Source of the DNA: Paragorgia papillata
Lineage: Eukaryota; Cnidaria; Anthozoa; Scleralcyonacea; Coralliidae
Assembly (NCBI GenBank): GCA_035771165.1
Contig: JAWNZC010000234.1
Coordinates: 3,297,501-3,361,500, forward strand
Length of the DNA: 64,000 nt
Direction: 5' to 3'
The stretch's first letter is position 1; every line of letters starts with the position of its first letter. The notes under the pieces were generated by a model. The model was not told the origin of the DNA, did no database searches, and saw nothing but the letters and a program-made list of their open reading frames with translations. The position numbers were made by a program, and so were the translations under genes. Shown here one piece after another: positions 1 to 10,676 of the stretch.

Positions 1-430
1 CTACTCTACAACTCTACAGCTGTACAACTCTACAGCTATACTAAACTCTACTGTAGCAGTATAGATGTAGAGTTGTAGAGCTGTAGAATCGTAGAACTGT
101 AGAGTTGTAGAGCTGTATAAGAGCTGTAGATCTGTAGAGCTGTAAAGGTGTGGAGTTCAGTAGAATTGTAGAGTTGTAGAATTGTAGAGCTGTAGAGTTG
201 TAGAGCTGTAGAGTTGTAGAGCTGTAGAGCTGTAGAGTTGTAGAGTTGTAGAGTTGTAGAGTTGTAGAGTTGTAGAGTTGTAGAGTTCTAGAGTTCTAGA
301 GCTGTAGAGTTGTAGAGTTATAGAGCTGTAGAGTTGTAGAGTTTTGTAGAGCTGTATAAGAGTTGTAGAGTTCTAGAGCTGTAGAGTTGTAGAGCGCTGT
401 AGAGCTGTAGTTGTAGAGCTGTAGATTTGT
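1..430. repeat. Minisatellite of 8-mer TGTAGAGY, with a strand switch
   Basis: A long array alternates TGTAGAGT and TGTAGAGC. The first ~50 bases read as the reverse complement (CTCTACAACTCTACAGCT) and the array then flips to the TGTAGAG sense, so the left end is an inverted junction that can fold into a cruciform. The array is cut by the window edge, so its true length is unknown. A short relic (GTTGTAGAGCTCTACAAC) recurs near 822-840. No coding capacity is seen. Confidence 0.9.
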
Positions 431-1225
431 AAACTATTGTACGTACATTATATCTGCATGGATACACAGGTGCAAATGGTATGAACGTGTAGATATTGAA
501 GTGTGGTTGAAAGCAATACTTATTTAGCTCTTGAGTTTCACACGATGTTGTGTTTCATCCAATATGGTTGCCAAACCTAAATTTTCAGTAATAAGTTAAA
601 GCCATTAATTGCATCCCAAGAATTGTTAGGATTCCAAAATTAGAATTTCTTTGGCTACTGTTCCAGGCCCATAAAATGTTGTTTCCATGACAACAAAATT
701 TTGATATCAGTCATGCAACCGTGAATTTTTTCACAAGTTTGTTCACAAGCCTCGAAAGCAACTACACTATATAGCATGTACAACAGTGTATATAGCATGA
801 ACGATTCCTGATCGTAGTGTTGTAGAGCTCTACAACAAACTCTACACCGATTAGCACATCTTAAAACGTGACAGGTCTACTGATTTTTAAACTGAGCCAA
901 CCTTATTTAATAATATTTATCATAAAAGGAGCCACAAGCTCATGTTGTCAACTGTTAATTGCTAGCCTCAATTTCACTAAAGTTGTCTACCTATCAGTAT
1001 CACGTTTTACTTACTATTGTTAACATCTTACAGTATTATTATATCGCACGCTGAACGTTGTTGCTTGTTCAATGTTTTTCTTGTCACTGTATTTACAGAA
1101 TTACACGGCCAAAACGCACCACTGAACCAGCGCGAATGTTATACCGTTCTATGCCGTTTCCTAAATTATGGAAAATACTTCGTTATAAACGTTAAATTTC
1201 GAAAGATCCAAATTATTCCATGACA
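431..1225. other. AT-rich intergenic stretch, nothing recognised
   Basis: No ORF with family features, no convincing splice-bounded exon and no RNA motif is visible here. Positions 1193-1223 hold a ~31-bp segment (AAATTTCGAAAGATCC...) that recurs directly at 1819-1849. The two copies bracket the repeats lying between them. Confidence 0.6.
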
Positions 1226-1313
1226 AAGGTTAATTAAGGAAACTGGCGTCTCCTTCTGTCCACTAGCCTGGGAGGCCACCTTGGGCAAGTGGTAGTACAA
1301 CCTCGTACCCAAG

Positions 1314-1816
1314 ACGCCAGAATTAACCTTTCTCCATGTGAACGCTTTCACCTGAGTTATCTTGGGGGTTAGGGTCAACTTTTGTATAATTACGCATGAA
1401 TACATTGTAAAAAACATTCTAGTTTATATACACTATTCTTGTTCATGTGCCATTTGTGTGTGTTTAATTGTTGACATTACCAGCGTGTTATTTTGTTTAT
1501 ACTGACAATGTCAGTGTCCTTTTTTTTTTTATAGCGTTATCTCCAGGGCCAGGGACAACTTGGTAGTTACATTTTATCATGTGAAACAGGGTCAACTTCG
1601 ACCCTAGCACTCGAGTTATCCCTATCCCCTGAGATAAACCAGTCTCATGTGAACAGGCCTTATTATGCACGAGTCAATATTAACCCCCACCCCATCCCAC
1701 CCCCACCCCGGTGAAAGGTGGGGATGCCAGGGGGAATAGCATGGGATTTGATGGGAATGTGTTCCCGAGGCTCTGGGGCATTTGCAGGAGTTTGATCATT
1801 GGGGATCCCCAGGGAT
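1314..1816 (+). repeat. Dispersed ~500-bp repeat, copy 1 (family C right half)
   Basis: Nearly identical to 4116-4618, starting at GCCAGAATTAACC and ending at GGGGATCCCCAGGGAT. It carries the right part of a TIR element of the same family as 29447-29872 (ends CTCATGTGAACAGGCC), then a C-rich segment (1681-1715) and a GGGGATCC palindrome. The two copies differ at only a few positions, so duplication is recent. Confidence 0.85.
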
Positions 1817-2020
1817 TAAATTTCGAAAGATCCAAATTATTCCATGACCACCGTTCAAACTTCAATATATTTTAATAAATATGTTTACTTCGCCGTTCAG
1901 CCAAGGTATATATTTATATTTTCGTTCTTGAGACTCCTTAAACAACTCAGGCACATTTGTATTACCTTGATCATGTATTCTAAATGTTCATAGTTTACTG
2001 ATATTGTCTTTGTTTTTCAG

Positions 2021-2179
2021 GCAACCGTTTCGTATAAACGCAAAAAGTCAGACGCGCGCAACGAAACGCTTGAAAACATTGACAGTTGGCACATAAAAAA
2101 CAACAAAGGCAAAGCGGCGGGACACAAAGCGACTAACGAAAAATTGGCGGTGTATTCGGGTAGACTCATCGACAAATAA
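2021..2179 (+). CDS. Probable terminal coding exon of an unknown gene
   Basis: A pyrimidine tract and CAG acceptor (2018-2020) precede 52 sense codons in phase 0 and a TAA at 2177-2179. The peptide starts ATVSYKRKKSDARNETLENI and ends AVYSGRLIDK. It is basic, hydrophilic and not low complexity, unlike random ORFs nearby. An AATAAA signal follows at 2408. No family is recognised. Upstream exons were not found; the sequence between 1314 and 1816 is repeat, so earlier exons may lie outside the window or be lost. It sits inside the inverted-repeat pair 1231/2651 and may therefore belong to a transposon. The reading is inferred from splice signals and composition only. Confidence 0.4.
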   Translation, partial: ATVSYKRKKSDARNETLENIDSWHIKNNKGKAAGHKATNEKLAVYSGRLIDK

Positions 2180-2407
2180 AGCCCAAGCTGAAGACGCAAA
2201 TCAACCGGAGAGATTTACACGTATTCTACTATTTCAAAAACCCAATCGAGACATAGAGGCCTTCAACTTCAGGACGGCGACTTCTGTTTCTACGTTTTAC
2301 AACATCGCACAACACTGAGGAAACTGACGTAAATAAACATCGATTTGGGCATGCAGTCTGACTCTGGCTTTCTTGACAGTTATAAAACGTACACCTTGTC
2401 TTGTCAG

Positions 2408-2413
2408 AATAAA
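2408..2413 (+). promoter_or_regulatory. Polyadenylation signal AATAAA
   Basis: Canonical hexamer 229 bp after the stop of the putative terminal exon on the same strand. It is followed by a second AAATAA-like run. Confidence 0.4.
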
Positions 2414-2864
2414 ATAAATCACATTATAAAAACATTGTCTTTGCGTGTTCAGTTTAGCCTTTTTAAATAACCCACCCCCAGTAAGTTATATTTGTGCCCT
2501 CGAAACACGTGACCAGCCCCAACCAGGGTCTTTTCGCAGCGGTGGGCGGGGGCGGGGGAGCGGAGATAAGACCTTGGGTACGAGGTTGTACTACCACTTG
2601 CCCAAGGTGGCCTCCCAGGCTAGTGGACAGAAGGAGACGCCAGTTTCCTCTCCATTGTGATCAGCCATATTACCTAATGGAGTGACCACCTGCTGCCCAG
2701 TTCTGTTGGATTTCACAAACAAGTGCTCAGTTGTTTCAAAATTTTACTCATTGGTAATGTTTGAAAAAATATATATAAAAGAAGATATAATATTTTCTGT
2801 ACAAATCATTCCTTTCTACACCATGAGACACCAGTCTCAACCTTGAGAAACGTGTTATGCCACT

Positions 2865-3476
2865 GTGGTGGTCCGAGATTGTCATCATGCTGAGATTGTA
2901 TATCGATTTGTATAATCGAATGTTTATTGTCCAGAACTGTCAAACTTTTTGCCTTCAAATGCTTACCAGTAATTAATGAAAACTCCCAGTATAAACTTGT
3001 GATATTGGAGTGGACTTTGCTGATACATGTAGTTGTCTTTTGCCAACAACATATTACCACACTGGCGCAGTAGGGGGCTTTTCGAATGTTGTGATCAACA
3101 AATGCACCAAACTGAAACAAATCGATGAGTTACTACTGTTTGTCATCACAGATGATCCCGTATTCTCGCTGTATATATCAACCAAAATCACAACTAATCT
3201 TCTTCTAGACTGGATATATTTAATCAAATGGAATGGTCAATATAAACATCTTAATTTGGTACGTCCAAACAGGTCATCATGCATTCTGATTCACGAACAA
3301 TTCCATATGATATTTTGAAGTAAAATTACAATTATTCAACGCCAAGTAATGGATTTTATCCTAACAGTTTCATAAATCAGCCACAATTTTCAAAAAATTT
3401 CATTATTCAACTGGTCATAAGTCAATTACACAAATCGATATACAATCTCAGCACGGTGACAATCTCAGACCACCAC
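2865..3476. mobile_element. MITE-like element with ~53-bp imperfect TIRs
   Basis: GTGGTGGTCCGAGATTGTCA at the left (from 2865), continuing through CTGAGATTGTATATCGATTT, is matched in inverse at 3423-3476, ending GACCACCAC. The interior has no family-like ORF. The weak matching of the outermost bases leaves the ends uncertain by about 20 bp. Confidence 0.65.
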
Positions 3477-3561
3477 ACCACGTACACCAGTTACTGGCAA
3501 CTAAAATTTAATTGACTCCTCTCAGTACACCACACCATATGTACTTTCAGCAAATCTGCTC

Positions 3562-3587
3562 ATATATATATATATATATATATATAT
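3562..3587. repeat. (TA)n microsatellite
   Basis: Thirteen TA units between unrelated AT-rich flanks. Confidence 0.9.
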
Positions 3588-3976
3588 TAACATACATCGA
3601 TTCCACTATGACTGGGTTGCCCATGTCACCCCTCTCAGTGGGTAAAATTTTGATAGGGAAAAATATTGTCTGAAAATGACAACTTCTTAAATTTTCAATA
3701 TAAAAACACAATTTTTTTGCTTTTTAACATTCCTAAAGATCTACGGTTCAATAAAAAAGTCCCCATCTCTGCTCCCCATTAACCCCTCAATGGGGAAGGC
3801 ATCACTGGACCAGTCTCTGCAGAGTTCCTACCCAGACCAGTACCACCTGCATGCATGTATTCCACATGCATGTGGGAGTGTATTTGTATGATTTTTTAGC
3901 AGACTGTGCACAATTGCCAGGTCCAAATTGTTGGGTTTTTTTGTGCCGTTATGTTAAATTCATAATTTTCAGCCAA

Positions 3977-4462
3977 TAAGGGCTTGTTTATATGAGTTGA
4001 GTTATCTCGGGGGGTAGGGTTACCCCTATCCCCTGAGATATCTTGGTGTTAGTTTATTTCTAAGATAACTCGGGTAGGTACTGTATAACTTGGTCTGAGT
4101 GGTGGTGTAGCACTAGGGCCAGAATTAACCTTTCTCCATGTGAACGCTTTTACCTGAGTTATCTTGGGGGTTAGGGTCAACTTTTGTATAATTACGCATG
4201 AATACATTGTAAAAAACATTCTAGTTTATATACACTATTCTTGTTCATGTGCCATTTGTGTGTGTTTAATTGTTGACATTACCAGCGTGTTATTTTGTTT
4301 ATACTGACAATGTCAGTGTCCTTTTTTTTTTATAGCGTTATCTCCAGGGCCAGGGACAACTTGGTAGTTACATTTTATCATGTGAAACAGGGTCAACTTC
4401 GACCCTAGCACTCGAGTTATCCCTATCCCCTGAGATAAACCAGTCTCATGTGAACAGGCCTT
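3977..4462. mobile_element. Family C TIR element (GGGCYTGTTCACATGAG type)
   Basis: The left end resembles AGGGCTTGTTTATATGAG and the right end is CTCATGTGAACAGGCCTTA. Interior repeats of GTTATCTCGGGGG and TAGGGTTACCCCTATCCC are shared with 29447-29872. The interior is partly palindromic. From 4116 on it is the same sequence as 1314-1816. No ORF is coding-like. Confidence 0.75.
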
Positions 4463-4618
4463 ATTATGCATGAGTCAATATTAACCCCCACCCCATCCCA
4501 CCCCCACCCCGGGGAAAGGTGGGGATGCCAGGGGGAATAGCATGGGATTTGATGGGAATGTGTTCCCGAGGCTCTGGGGCATTTGCAGGAGTTTGATCAT
4601 TGGGGATCCCCAGGGATA
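4116..4618 (+). repeat. Dispersed ~500-bp repeat, copy 2
   Basis: Near-identical to 1314-1816 over its whole length. A related fragment in inverse orientation lies at about 5025-5085 (CCCCACCTTTCCCCGGGG ... GGGGTTAATATTGACTC), so three pieces of this family occur in 4 kb. Confidence 0.85.
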
Positions 4619-5304
4619 GGGGCTTCATATAGTATCTGCAGTCTTTATAGTCAGCAGCCGTATACAAGAAAGCTTAAAAGAAGCCACGAGGAAGCAACGA
4701 AGCATCAGATATTTTCATCCTTTTGGATCACTTTGGCCATTTGGCAGTTTGAAATTCTATTTTCGCGAGTATAAAGTTGTCTTTTACATATCTATTTATA
4801 GTATTTAAATATTGTTCAGATATACTCTAGGTACAATATCTCAAAGTTTGTGTAGATAGTGTGTTGTCTGTACTCTGTATGTTTATTTAAAGGACATTAT
4901 GTTATCTGCTTTTATAATCAGGGTGACCGGTGACGGCCCCAGGTAGAGGCCTATTTGTTGAGTTTTGTTTCCAAAATCATTCCCCAGGTACGGGGGCTTT
5001 GGTGTGTATATGGGTGGTGGCAAAAACAAATCCCCACCTTTCCCCGGGGTGGGGGGAGTGGGGGTTAATATTGACTCGCGCATCAAAGGTACAGCCGTAC
5101 AGGTAGTACTAGCAGTAGCTGGATTAAAAGTCAACATTAATATACTCGGGTCCATAGACACCAACTCTTACATATCTACTTATGCAGTGCTCCATGTAAT
5201 AGTTATGAACTTGATAAGTACGCAGAAAAGCCATAGAAAACTGTTGTACAGTTGTATCTCCAAATGGAGTATCTTTTAAATGCAAATTTATAAAGTGTAG
5301 TTAC

Positions 5305-5391
5305 CTGAGATTGTGTTCCACATTGGATACAAAAGTACAAACCATCAAGTATATCAAATGCTTGGCTATCACACAGTACACATTTCGGCAT
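5305..5391 (-). CDS. First exon of a TAF1B/RRN7-type zinc-ribbon protein (orphan exon)
   Basis: The minus-strand ATG at 5391-5389 opens MPKCVLCDSQAFDILDGLYF followed by CIQCGTQSQ, then a clean donor CAG|GTAACT at 5304. The CxxC-x13-CxxC arrangement with an aromatic-Cys and 'CGTQSQ' is the N-terminal zinc ribbon of TAF1B/Rrn7, a TFIIB-like factor that loads RNA polymerase I at rDNA promoters (family knowledge). Only 29 residues are visible. No continuation was found in the repeat-filled 2-5 kb to its left, where later exons would lie. It could be an orphaned exon left after transposon insertion, or introns may carry the repeats and the rest of the gene may lie beyond the left edge. Confidence 0.5.
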
Positions 5392-5474
5392 TTTTCAAAA
5401 TTTTAAAACGACAGAAATCTTACTTTAAAGACATATAGCAGACTACATTTAACATTTTCTTTCCACCGACCACC

Positions 5475-6680
5475 CAATCTCGTTCCCAGAGCCTTCTCAC
5501 GCGAGCCGCGCAAACGTAGGCTCTGGGATAATCCGTCGCCGGAAAACCGAAAAACAGGTTGCCGATTGAAAAGAGCATGCGCCGCCAGTTATTGTTCTGT
5601 GATCGAAGGAACTAGTATTTTTCGAGGGGTTTTAAATTTTATCTGGCGGATAAACTTGTCAAGAACTAAACAGCATTTTAAACAGCAAGTAATCGACGGC
5701 TTTTGAATGGTTCCAAGAGTGAAAGCGGTGAGTAACAAACTTGTCGTAGCCAAGGTGGCACGGCGGCAATACGGCATATGGCATATTGTCAGTGGAACAA
5801 GATGACTAGTAATTTAAGAACTACGTTGAACTATATTGTGTGCGTATGTTTGTTAGATGTTGAATGAGCTTTCATTTGATGTATAGTTCAAGATTCTGCG
5901 TTTTATGAAACTTGTTATACTGTCCAAAATGTGCGAAACCACTGTTTGTAATAATATTATATTACAAATAAACAGGAAACCGACGCAGTTGAACCAAAAC
6001 GACAGACGTTTTTCGATTTTTAAAATATTTCCCGTTTAACTACATGTACAAGCTTAAAATTTCCACCACGAATATAATTTTCCAATAGCTTCTGTACGAT
6101 ATATATCTCAATGTTGTGCGTTAAGTATATTTCAAAAGAAATCTAAAATTCTGTAACACTTGTGAGAAGTCAATTTCCTGTTTATTTGTAATATTATTTC
6201 AAACAGCGGTTCGCACATTTTGGACATTTTAACAAGTTTAATAAAACGCAGAATCTTGAGCTATACATCAAATGAAAGCTCATTCAACATCTAACAACAT
6301 ATGTACACAATATACTTCAACGATATGTAGTTCTGAATTTACTAGCCATCTTGTTCCACAACTGACAAGATACCGCACCGCGGGCAACACGCCACTTCAG
6401 TACTCACCGCTTTCCCTTTCGAAACCATTCATAAGCCACCGAATACTTGCTGTTCAACTGCTGTTTAATTCCAGAGGTTTGGTTCTTGACAACTTTCAGT
6501 CGCCAGATAAAATTTAAAACACCTCAAGGCTTTCGAAAGAACAAAGGAATACAGATTTTCAAATGTTCCTTGATATAAACCACTGTCGATTATCCAACCA
6601 ATGGAATGTCGATTTGAAACGGATTATCCCAGAGCCTACGTTTGCGCGGCCCGCGTGAGAAGGCTCTGGGAACGAGATTG
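5475..6680. mobile_element. 1.2-kb foldback element, ~500-bp arms
   Basis: It starts CAATCTCGTTCCCAGAGCC and ends with the inverse GGCTCTGGGAACGAGATTG. The arms keep matching inwards for several hundred bases (for example TTTATCTGGCGGATAAACTT with its inverse near 6500, and the CTTTCATTTGATGTATAG block). A 6-bp direct repeat ACCACC flanks it (5469-5474 and 6681-6686). A second copy of the left arm, about 490 bp, begins at 63413. The arms are diverged from each other, so the element is not newly inserted. No transposase. Confidence 0.85.
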
Positions 6681-6686
6681 ACCACC

Positions 6687-8085
6687 ATGTTGAAAAGCAC
6701 GTTATCGCCTTTTCGTTCCCAGGCCCTTTTGTCCGTGGTACCCATCCCCACCCCTCCCTGGGCGGGGACAGCATAGCAATCTCGTTCCCAGAGCCAAATA
6801 TGCCCGACATATATATTAAAAATTATAAACCAACATCAATGTCAGGCCTTTTTATTTACGAAGGACGAATCCCTCCCGAAAAATCGTACAGATATTTTGA
6901 TATTTTTGCGGATTTTTTGAGATTTTCGGATTTTTACAGTTGTACGAGTAGCTCCCTAAAACAGACGTTGTGAAGCGCTTCAGACGACGAGCTAGCGATA
7001 AATTCTTTTCTCGATTGTTGACCAATTAGCGCGAGGCTTTTAAAACCGTGGGTGGAACATCTAAGGCATCTTGGTTCTGATTCATTGGGTTGGTCCGTTA
7101 CGGCTAGCCTCGCTGAACTTCTTGACACTTGCCTCTACTATAGTCCGTTTCAAACTTGAGCGCCGGCTTACCGCTACTCCTTAGCTGGAATCGGAGCCTA
7201 GGTCATTTTGCGCTCTCTTTTACTTCTTTGCGGTAAGGTAAATGCTTCTTTTAGTCTTCAAATTATTTTCAACGTACTGGAAAATCGTTTCACTTTAAGA
7301 AAACTGTTTTATAGACATCGTTTATGTATTTTAAAGATTTTATGTAAATTACAAGAGACGCAAGATTATAGGTCGAGAGTAGATCAAAGGATTCAGGTAA
7401 GAATTCACCAATATATATGATTATGCCGTGCTGTGCTTCCTTGCTTGGAGTATGGCTGGAGCAATGTACTTATACCCACGTTTACACGCTAATTATTACC
7501 AGTCTCCAGTCCCTTCAATCGCAACCTTCTTGGGAAACGTCAATTAATATCTGTGCAGATCTTCACATGTACAAATATCATGCATGGGAATCATTCAAAC
7601 TACGAAAACCAGTTTGATTAAAGGTGATATCCAGCGCGTTCTGCGCAAGTACGAAACTAATGTTTACTTCTTTATTTACAAATTTATATACTCGGATACC
7701 TTATTCAAGATTGTAAGCTTTTCTTGTTTCCTATTCATTACTTGTACCTGAAAGTAAACATTTTTAGAAGAAATCCGAAGAGATATCCTCATTGAATCGC
7801 TTAATTTTCTGCCTATGTTGCTTCGAACGGTTTACCCTGAGTTGAGTACTTCATGATTATCTACGAATGTCATGTTTTGAAATCCTCAAAACAAAGATGG
7901 CGGATCTCAACATCACGGTATGACTTATGGTTTTGCGAAATGTTTTGCGATAAAACTGGTATTCTGACTTTGTTCAGTTGTGCTCTGACTTTGTTGGTGC
8001 TCACTTCAGTTTATTAATTGGTAAGTGCTTTGATGATTACTTACCACAAATTATGATTTACCACAGTTTTCAAAAGCTATTGGTA
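6687..8085. other. No gene recognised
   Basis: A C-rich patch (6740-6770) and a further CTCGTTCCCAGAGCC motif at 6781-6796 suggest another relic of the foldback family. The rest shows only short ORFs without family features. Confidence 0.5.
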
Positions 8086-8118
8086 TTAAATAGTAAGCCT
8101 CTTTGGGGGGAAATTGAG

Positions 8119-8307
8119 CCTCTTCGGAGGAGAACAAATTGTATTAAGCCTCGTTGTAAGCTTCTTCGGAGGAGAACAAATGGGCCTCTTCGGAGGAGAA
8201 CACTAGAGCCTCTTCGGAGGAAAACAATTTGTAAGCCTTGTTGTAAGCCTCTTCGTAAGCCTTGTTGTAAGCCTCTTCGGAAGAGAACACAAGAGCCTCT
8301 TCGGAGG
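8119..8307 (+). repeat. Minisatellite of C(UUCG)G tetraloop hairpins
   Basis: Six units of CCTCTTCGGAGG or one-base variants start at 8119, 8161, 8185, 8209, 8272 and 8296. They are separated by GAGAACAAAT- or GTAAGCCTTGTT-type spacers. Each unit is a 4-bp stem closed by the UUCG loop in the C(UUCG)G context, an unusually stable RNA tetraloop (established knowledge). The array opens into a (GTTT)n tract. Long ORFs cross it on both strands, but they follow from the repeat and do not look like proteins. Confidence 0.85.
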
Positions 8308-8347
8308 AAAACGATTTGTAAGCCTTGTTGTAAGCCTCTCCGTAAGC

Positions 8348-8455
8348 TTTGTTTGTTTGTTTGTTTGTTTGTTTGTTTGTTTGTTTGTTTGTTTGTGTTT
8401 GTTTGTTTGTTTGTTCGTTCGTTCGTTCGTTCGTTTGTTGGCTTGTTTGTCTGTC
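8348..8455. repeat. (GTTT)n / (CGTT)n microsatellite
   Basis: About ten GTTT units, one interruption, then GTTT, CGTT and TGTC runs. The following GCCAGGATATCTCAAAACG ... GATTTTCATAAACG resembles a dispersed invertebrate repeat that commonly follows such (TTTG)n tracts; this is family recollection, not a search result. Confidence 0.85.
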
Positions 8456-8620
8456 TGTCGCCAGGATATCTCAAAACGTATTGCACCGATTTTCATAAAC
8501 GTTTGCAGAGGGGTTGGCCCCATAGACTAACGACCAATCCGTTAAATTGTGGTTGAATTTAGTCAAAATTTGGATGAGAAATTAATAAAAGTCTGACTGC
8601 AAGATTCTCCGTGTAGAAGA

Positions 8621-8696
8621 AATGCTTGATTGCGCTCATTACCCTTATTTTATGCAAAATGTTTGCATAATTTTGGTACAAGTGCAATCAAGCATT
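8621..8696. repeat. 76-bp palindromic repeat
   Basis: AATGCTTGATTGC at 8621 is inverted at 8684-8696 (GCAATCAAGCATT), with a second nested inverted pair (ATGCAAAATGTTTGCAT) in the loop. It may be a solo MITE core. Confidence 0.55.
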
Positions 8697-8832
8697 TTAT
8701 TCATACATGCATGTGTTGGTATCGTGAGCTAGACTGGTTAGCGGGATGGCTCGTTTTATTTTTAAACCTCTATAATAACCCGCTGGCGGAGGTACATGCA
8801 GTCTCTGACTGCCCTCTAGTTACAAATGTTAC

Positions 8833-9170
8833 ATAAAGAGCTAGCTAGATAGCGTATAGCTGCGCTTATTTTAAGTAACTTGGTCGGAATGTTGTTTAAT
8901 CCTGTAGCTTTGTCTAGTTTCTAAGAATTTAATAAATTGAAAATTTCCTCTACAGTAGCTTTCTCAATAGAAAAGGTAGAGCCGACTGGAGGAACATATA
9001 GCCTTCAAATGAGGGCAAGTCTTCATCCGAAGGAATCAGTTGACTTGCTAAATTAGGCCTAACGCTGGTAGTTTGTTTATTTAAGAACTCCGGAATTTAA
9101 TCGGGTTTAGACAACACTGAATTGCCAGATGTTGGTCTAATACTTAATTTGAATAGAATAATTTTTCTCT
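8833..9170 (-). pseudogene. Fragment of a jockey-like LINE reverse transcriptase
   Basis: On the minus strand one frame reads FSIEKATVEEIFNLLNS, an in-frame stop, then KLDKATGLNNIPTKLLK and SAAIRYLASSLCNI. This is the N-terminal edge of a non-LTR reverse transcriptase, where 'xKATGxDxIPxxLLK' precedes the fingers domain. Upstream, in a different frame, SQLIPSDEDLPSFEGY is the usual spacer between endonuclease and RT. Stops, frameshifts and loss of the catalytic FADD region show a dead fragment. Confidence 0.65.
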
Positions 9171-10670
9171 TGTCATGACATTGTTTATTGTTTTCCATAT
9201 TAGCTTACTATTGCCTATATTACCTTCAATTTGTTTCTGTATCTACTGCGCATGCGAGTACATACCACGTCGGCATGCAAGGTTTTCCGATGTTAGTTAA
9301 GTAACAATAGAATATTCTTCGGGACCAATCAAATTTCAGAAGGTTTTTCCAATCACATCCCGAGTCAGTCTGAGCAGTCTGACGCAACGCAGTAGATACA
9401 TGTACGTGTAAACGTACCTATTTTCTTAATTTGCAGTAATAACTGTAGTGTATGAATTAAACTCAAGTTGTTGAACTGATGAACTCAAGCCCATTAAATA
9501 ACCATAGTCACATAGACGTTAATACATGTAGCCTCAAATAAAACAAATCTCTTAAAAATTGACATTGTGATTTAATACTATACCACAGACTATACTGTAT
9601 AGCTAATAGCTTGGATTGATGTTCATGTAATAATCAGTACTAATCACTCAAGATTTTGAGCCTTAGACACTGGGGTTGTCCACATTATGACAGATTACAG
9701 GCGAGTGTTTATGCTGAGTTAAAGCTTGCAACTAAATTGTCATCGGACATCTTTCAGATCAAGCCTTAACTCATAACCATTTTGGTAGTGCATATATCAA
9801 GAAAGACCCCTAGGCAGCTCATTTTAAAAACAACTTCCAGACATGCAAGGCCTCAGTCCAGTATATCCAGTTCTACAACTAATGGTACAAGTCTTAATGC
9901 TTCAGTGTCAGCTGCCTCCTCTATCTACTGTCATTTATTAATCCATTTTACTTATCTTTATGCTAATCATAATGGAACCTGGTATAAATTATGAAAACGT
10001 CACCAATATTCACATTACATCATTGCCATTTCGACTGCACATGACTGACACGCTGTTGAAGTTTTGAGTTGGACAACATATTAAACCGTCAACCATTAAT
10101 TTACTACTCTGCTATTAAATGACATTGAACATTCACATAACTGCTATTAATGAAGGAGCAGACAAATTAACAGTGAAGTCTTGGACTAAAAACATTTACT
10201 CATCAATACAGTCTAAAACGTCAAAGACAAAACGTATTGGCATAATTCACTGGCATGTTTATTTTATGGCCATTATCAATAGTCTATAAATAAATAGACA
10301 ATCGTGATTACAAATTTAGTGGACTTTCAAGTCACCACTCAGCCAAAGAAATTACTGTTATCCCAATGTTCACCATAATAACTTTACTTTAACCACATGC
10401 TTGAATTAATTTGAAGCTAGTGTAATTGTCGTTGTGTCAACAAAACCAAGGCAAAACAGCGAAGTTGATTACTGCGTATGCGTCTCTTTTATAAGGAATG
10501 TTCATGTGGAGTGGTTAATCATTGACTTGCCATCAATGGTCTGAATTATATCCATACATTAACGCTGTGAGATAGAATGAGCGTGCTATGATGCCATGGC
10601 AATCATCTGATTTATGTCATAAATAAATCATCATATATATCTTGATCATAGTGGTCTAATATATATATAG
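9171..10670. other. AT-rich stretch without recognised genes
   Basis: Positions 9385-9420 share a short TAGATACATGTACG ... CGTACCTATTTT motif with 23714-23740. Otherwise I see no family-like ORF, exon or RNA. Confidence 0.5.
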
Positions 10671-10676
10671 TTCAAT

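Larger units (their letters stand above)
1231..2651. mobile_element. Nonautonomous TIR-type element, ~76-bp inverted arms
   Basis: The left arm at 1231-1306 (AGGAAACTGGCGTCTCC ... CCTCGTACCCAAG) is matched almost perfectly in inverse at 2573-2651. The arms face each other across about 1.27 kb. That interior holds part of an older repeat (1314-1816), an unknown terminal exon (2021-2179) and a poly(A) signal. It could be a DNA transposon that captured or landed around a gene end, or two opposed solo copies of one repeat. No transposase is visible. The CTCGTACCCA motif also occurs at 48.61 kb and 63.42 kb, so the family is multicopy here. Confidence 0.6.

Noticed and set aside
7978..8556. 192-codon ORF rich in Arg/Cys/Leu
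   Set aside because: It reads through the tetraloop repeat and the (GTTT)n tract; opposite-strand ORFs are equally long, so openness comes from the repeat.
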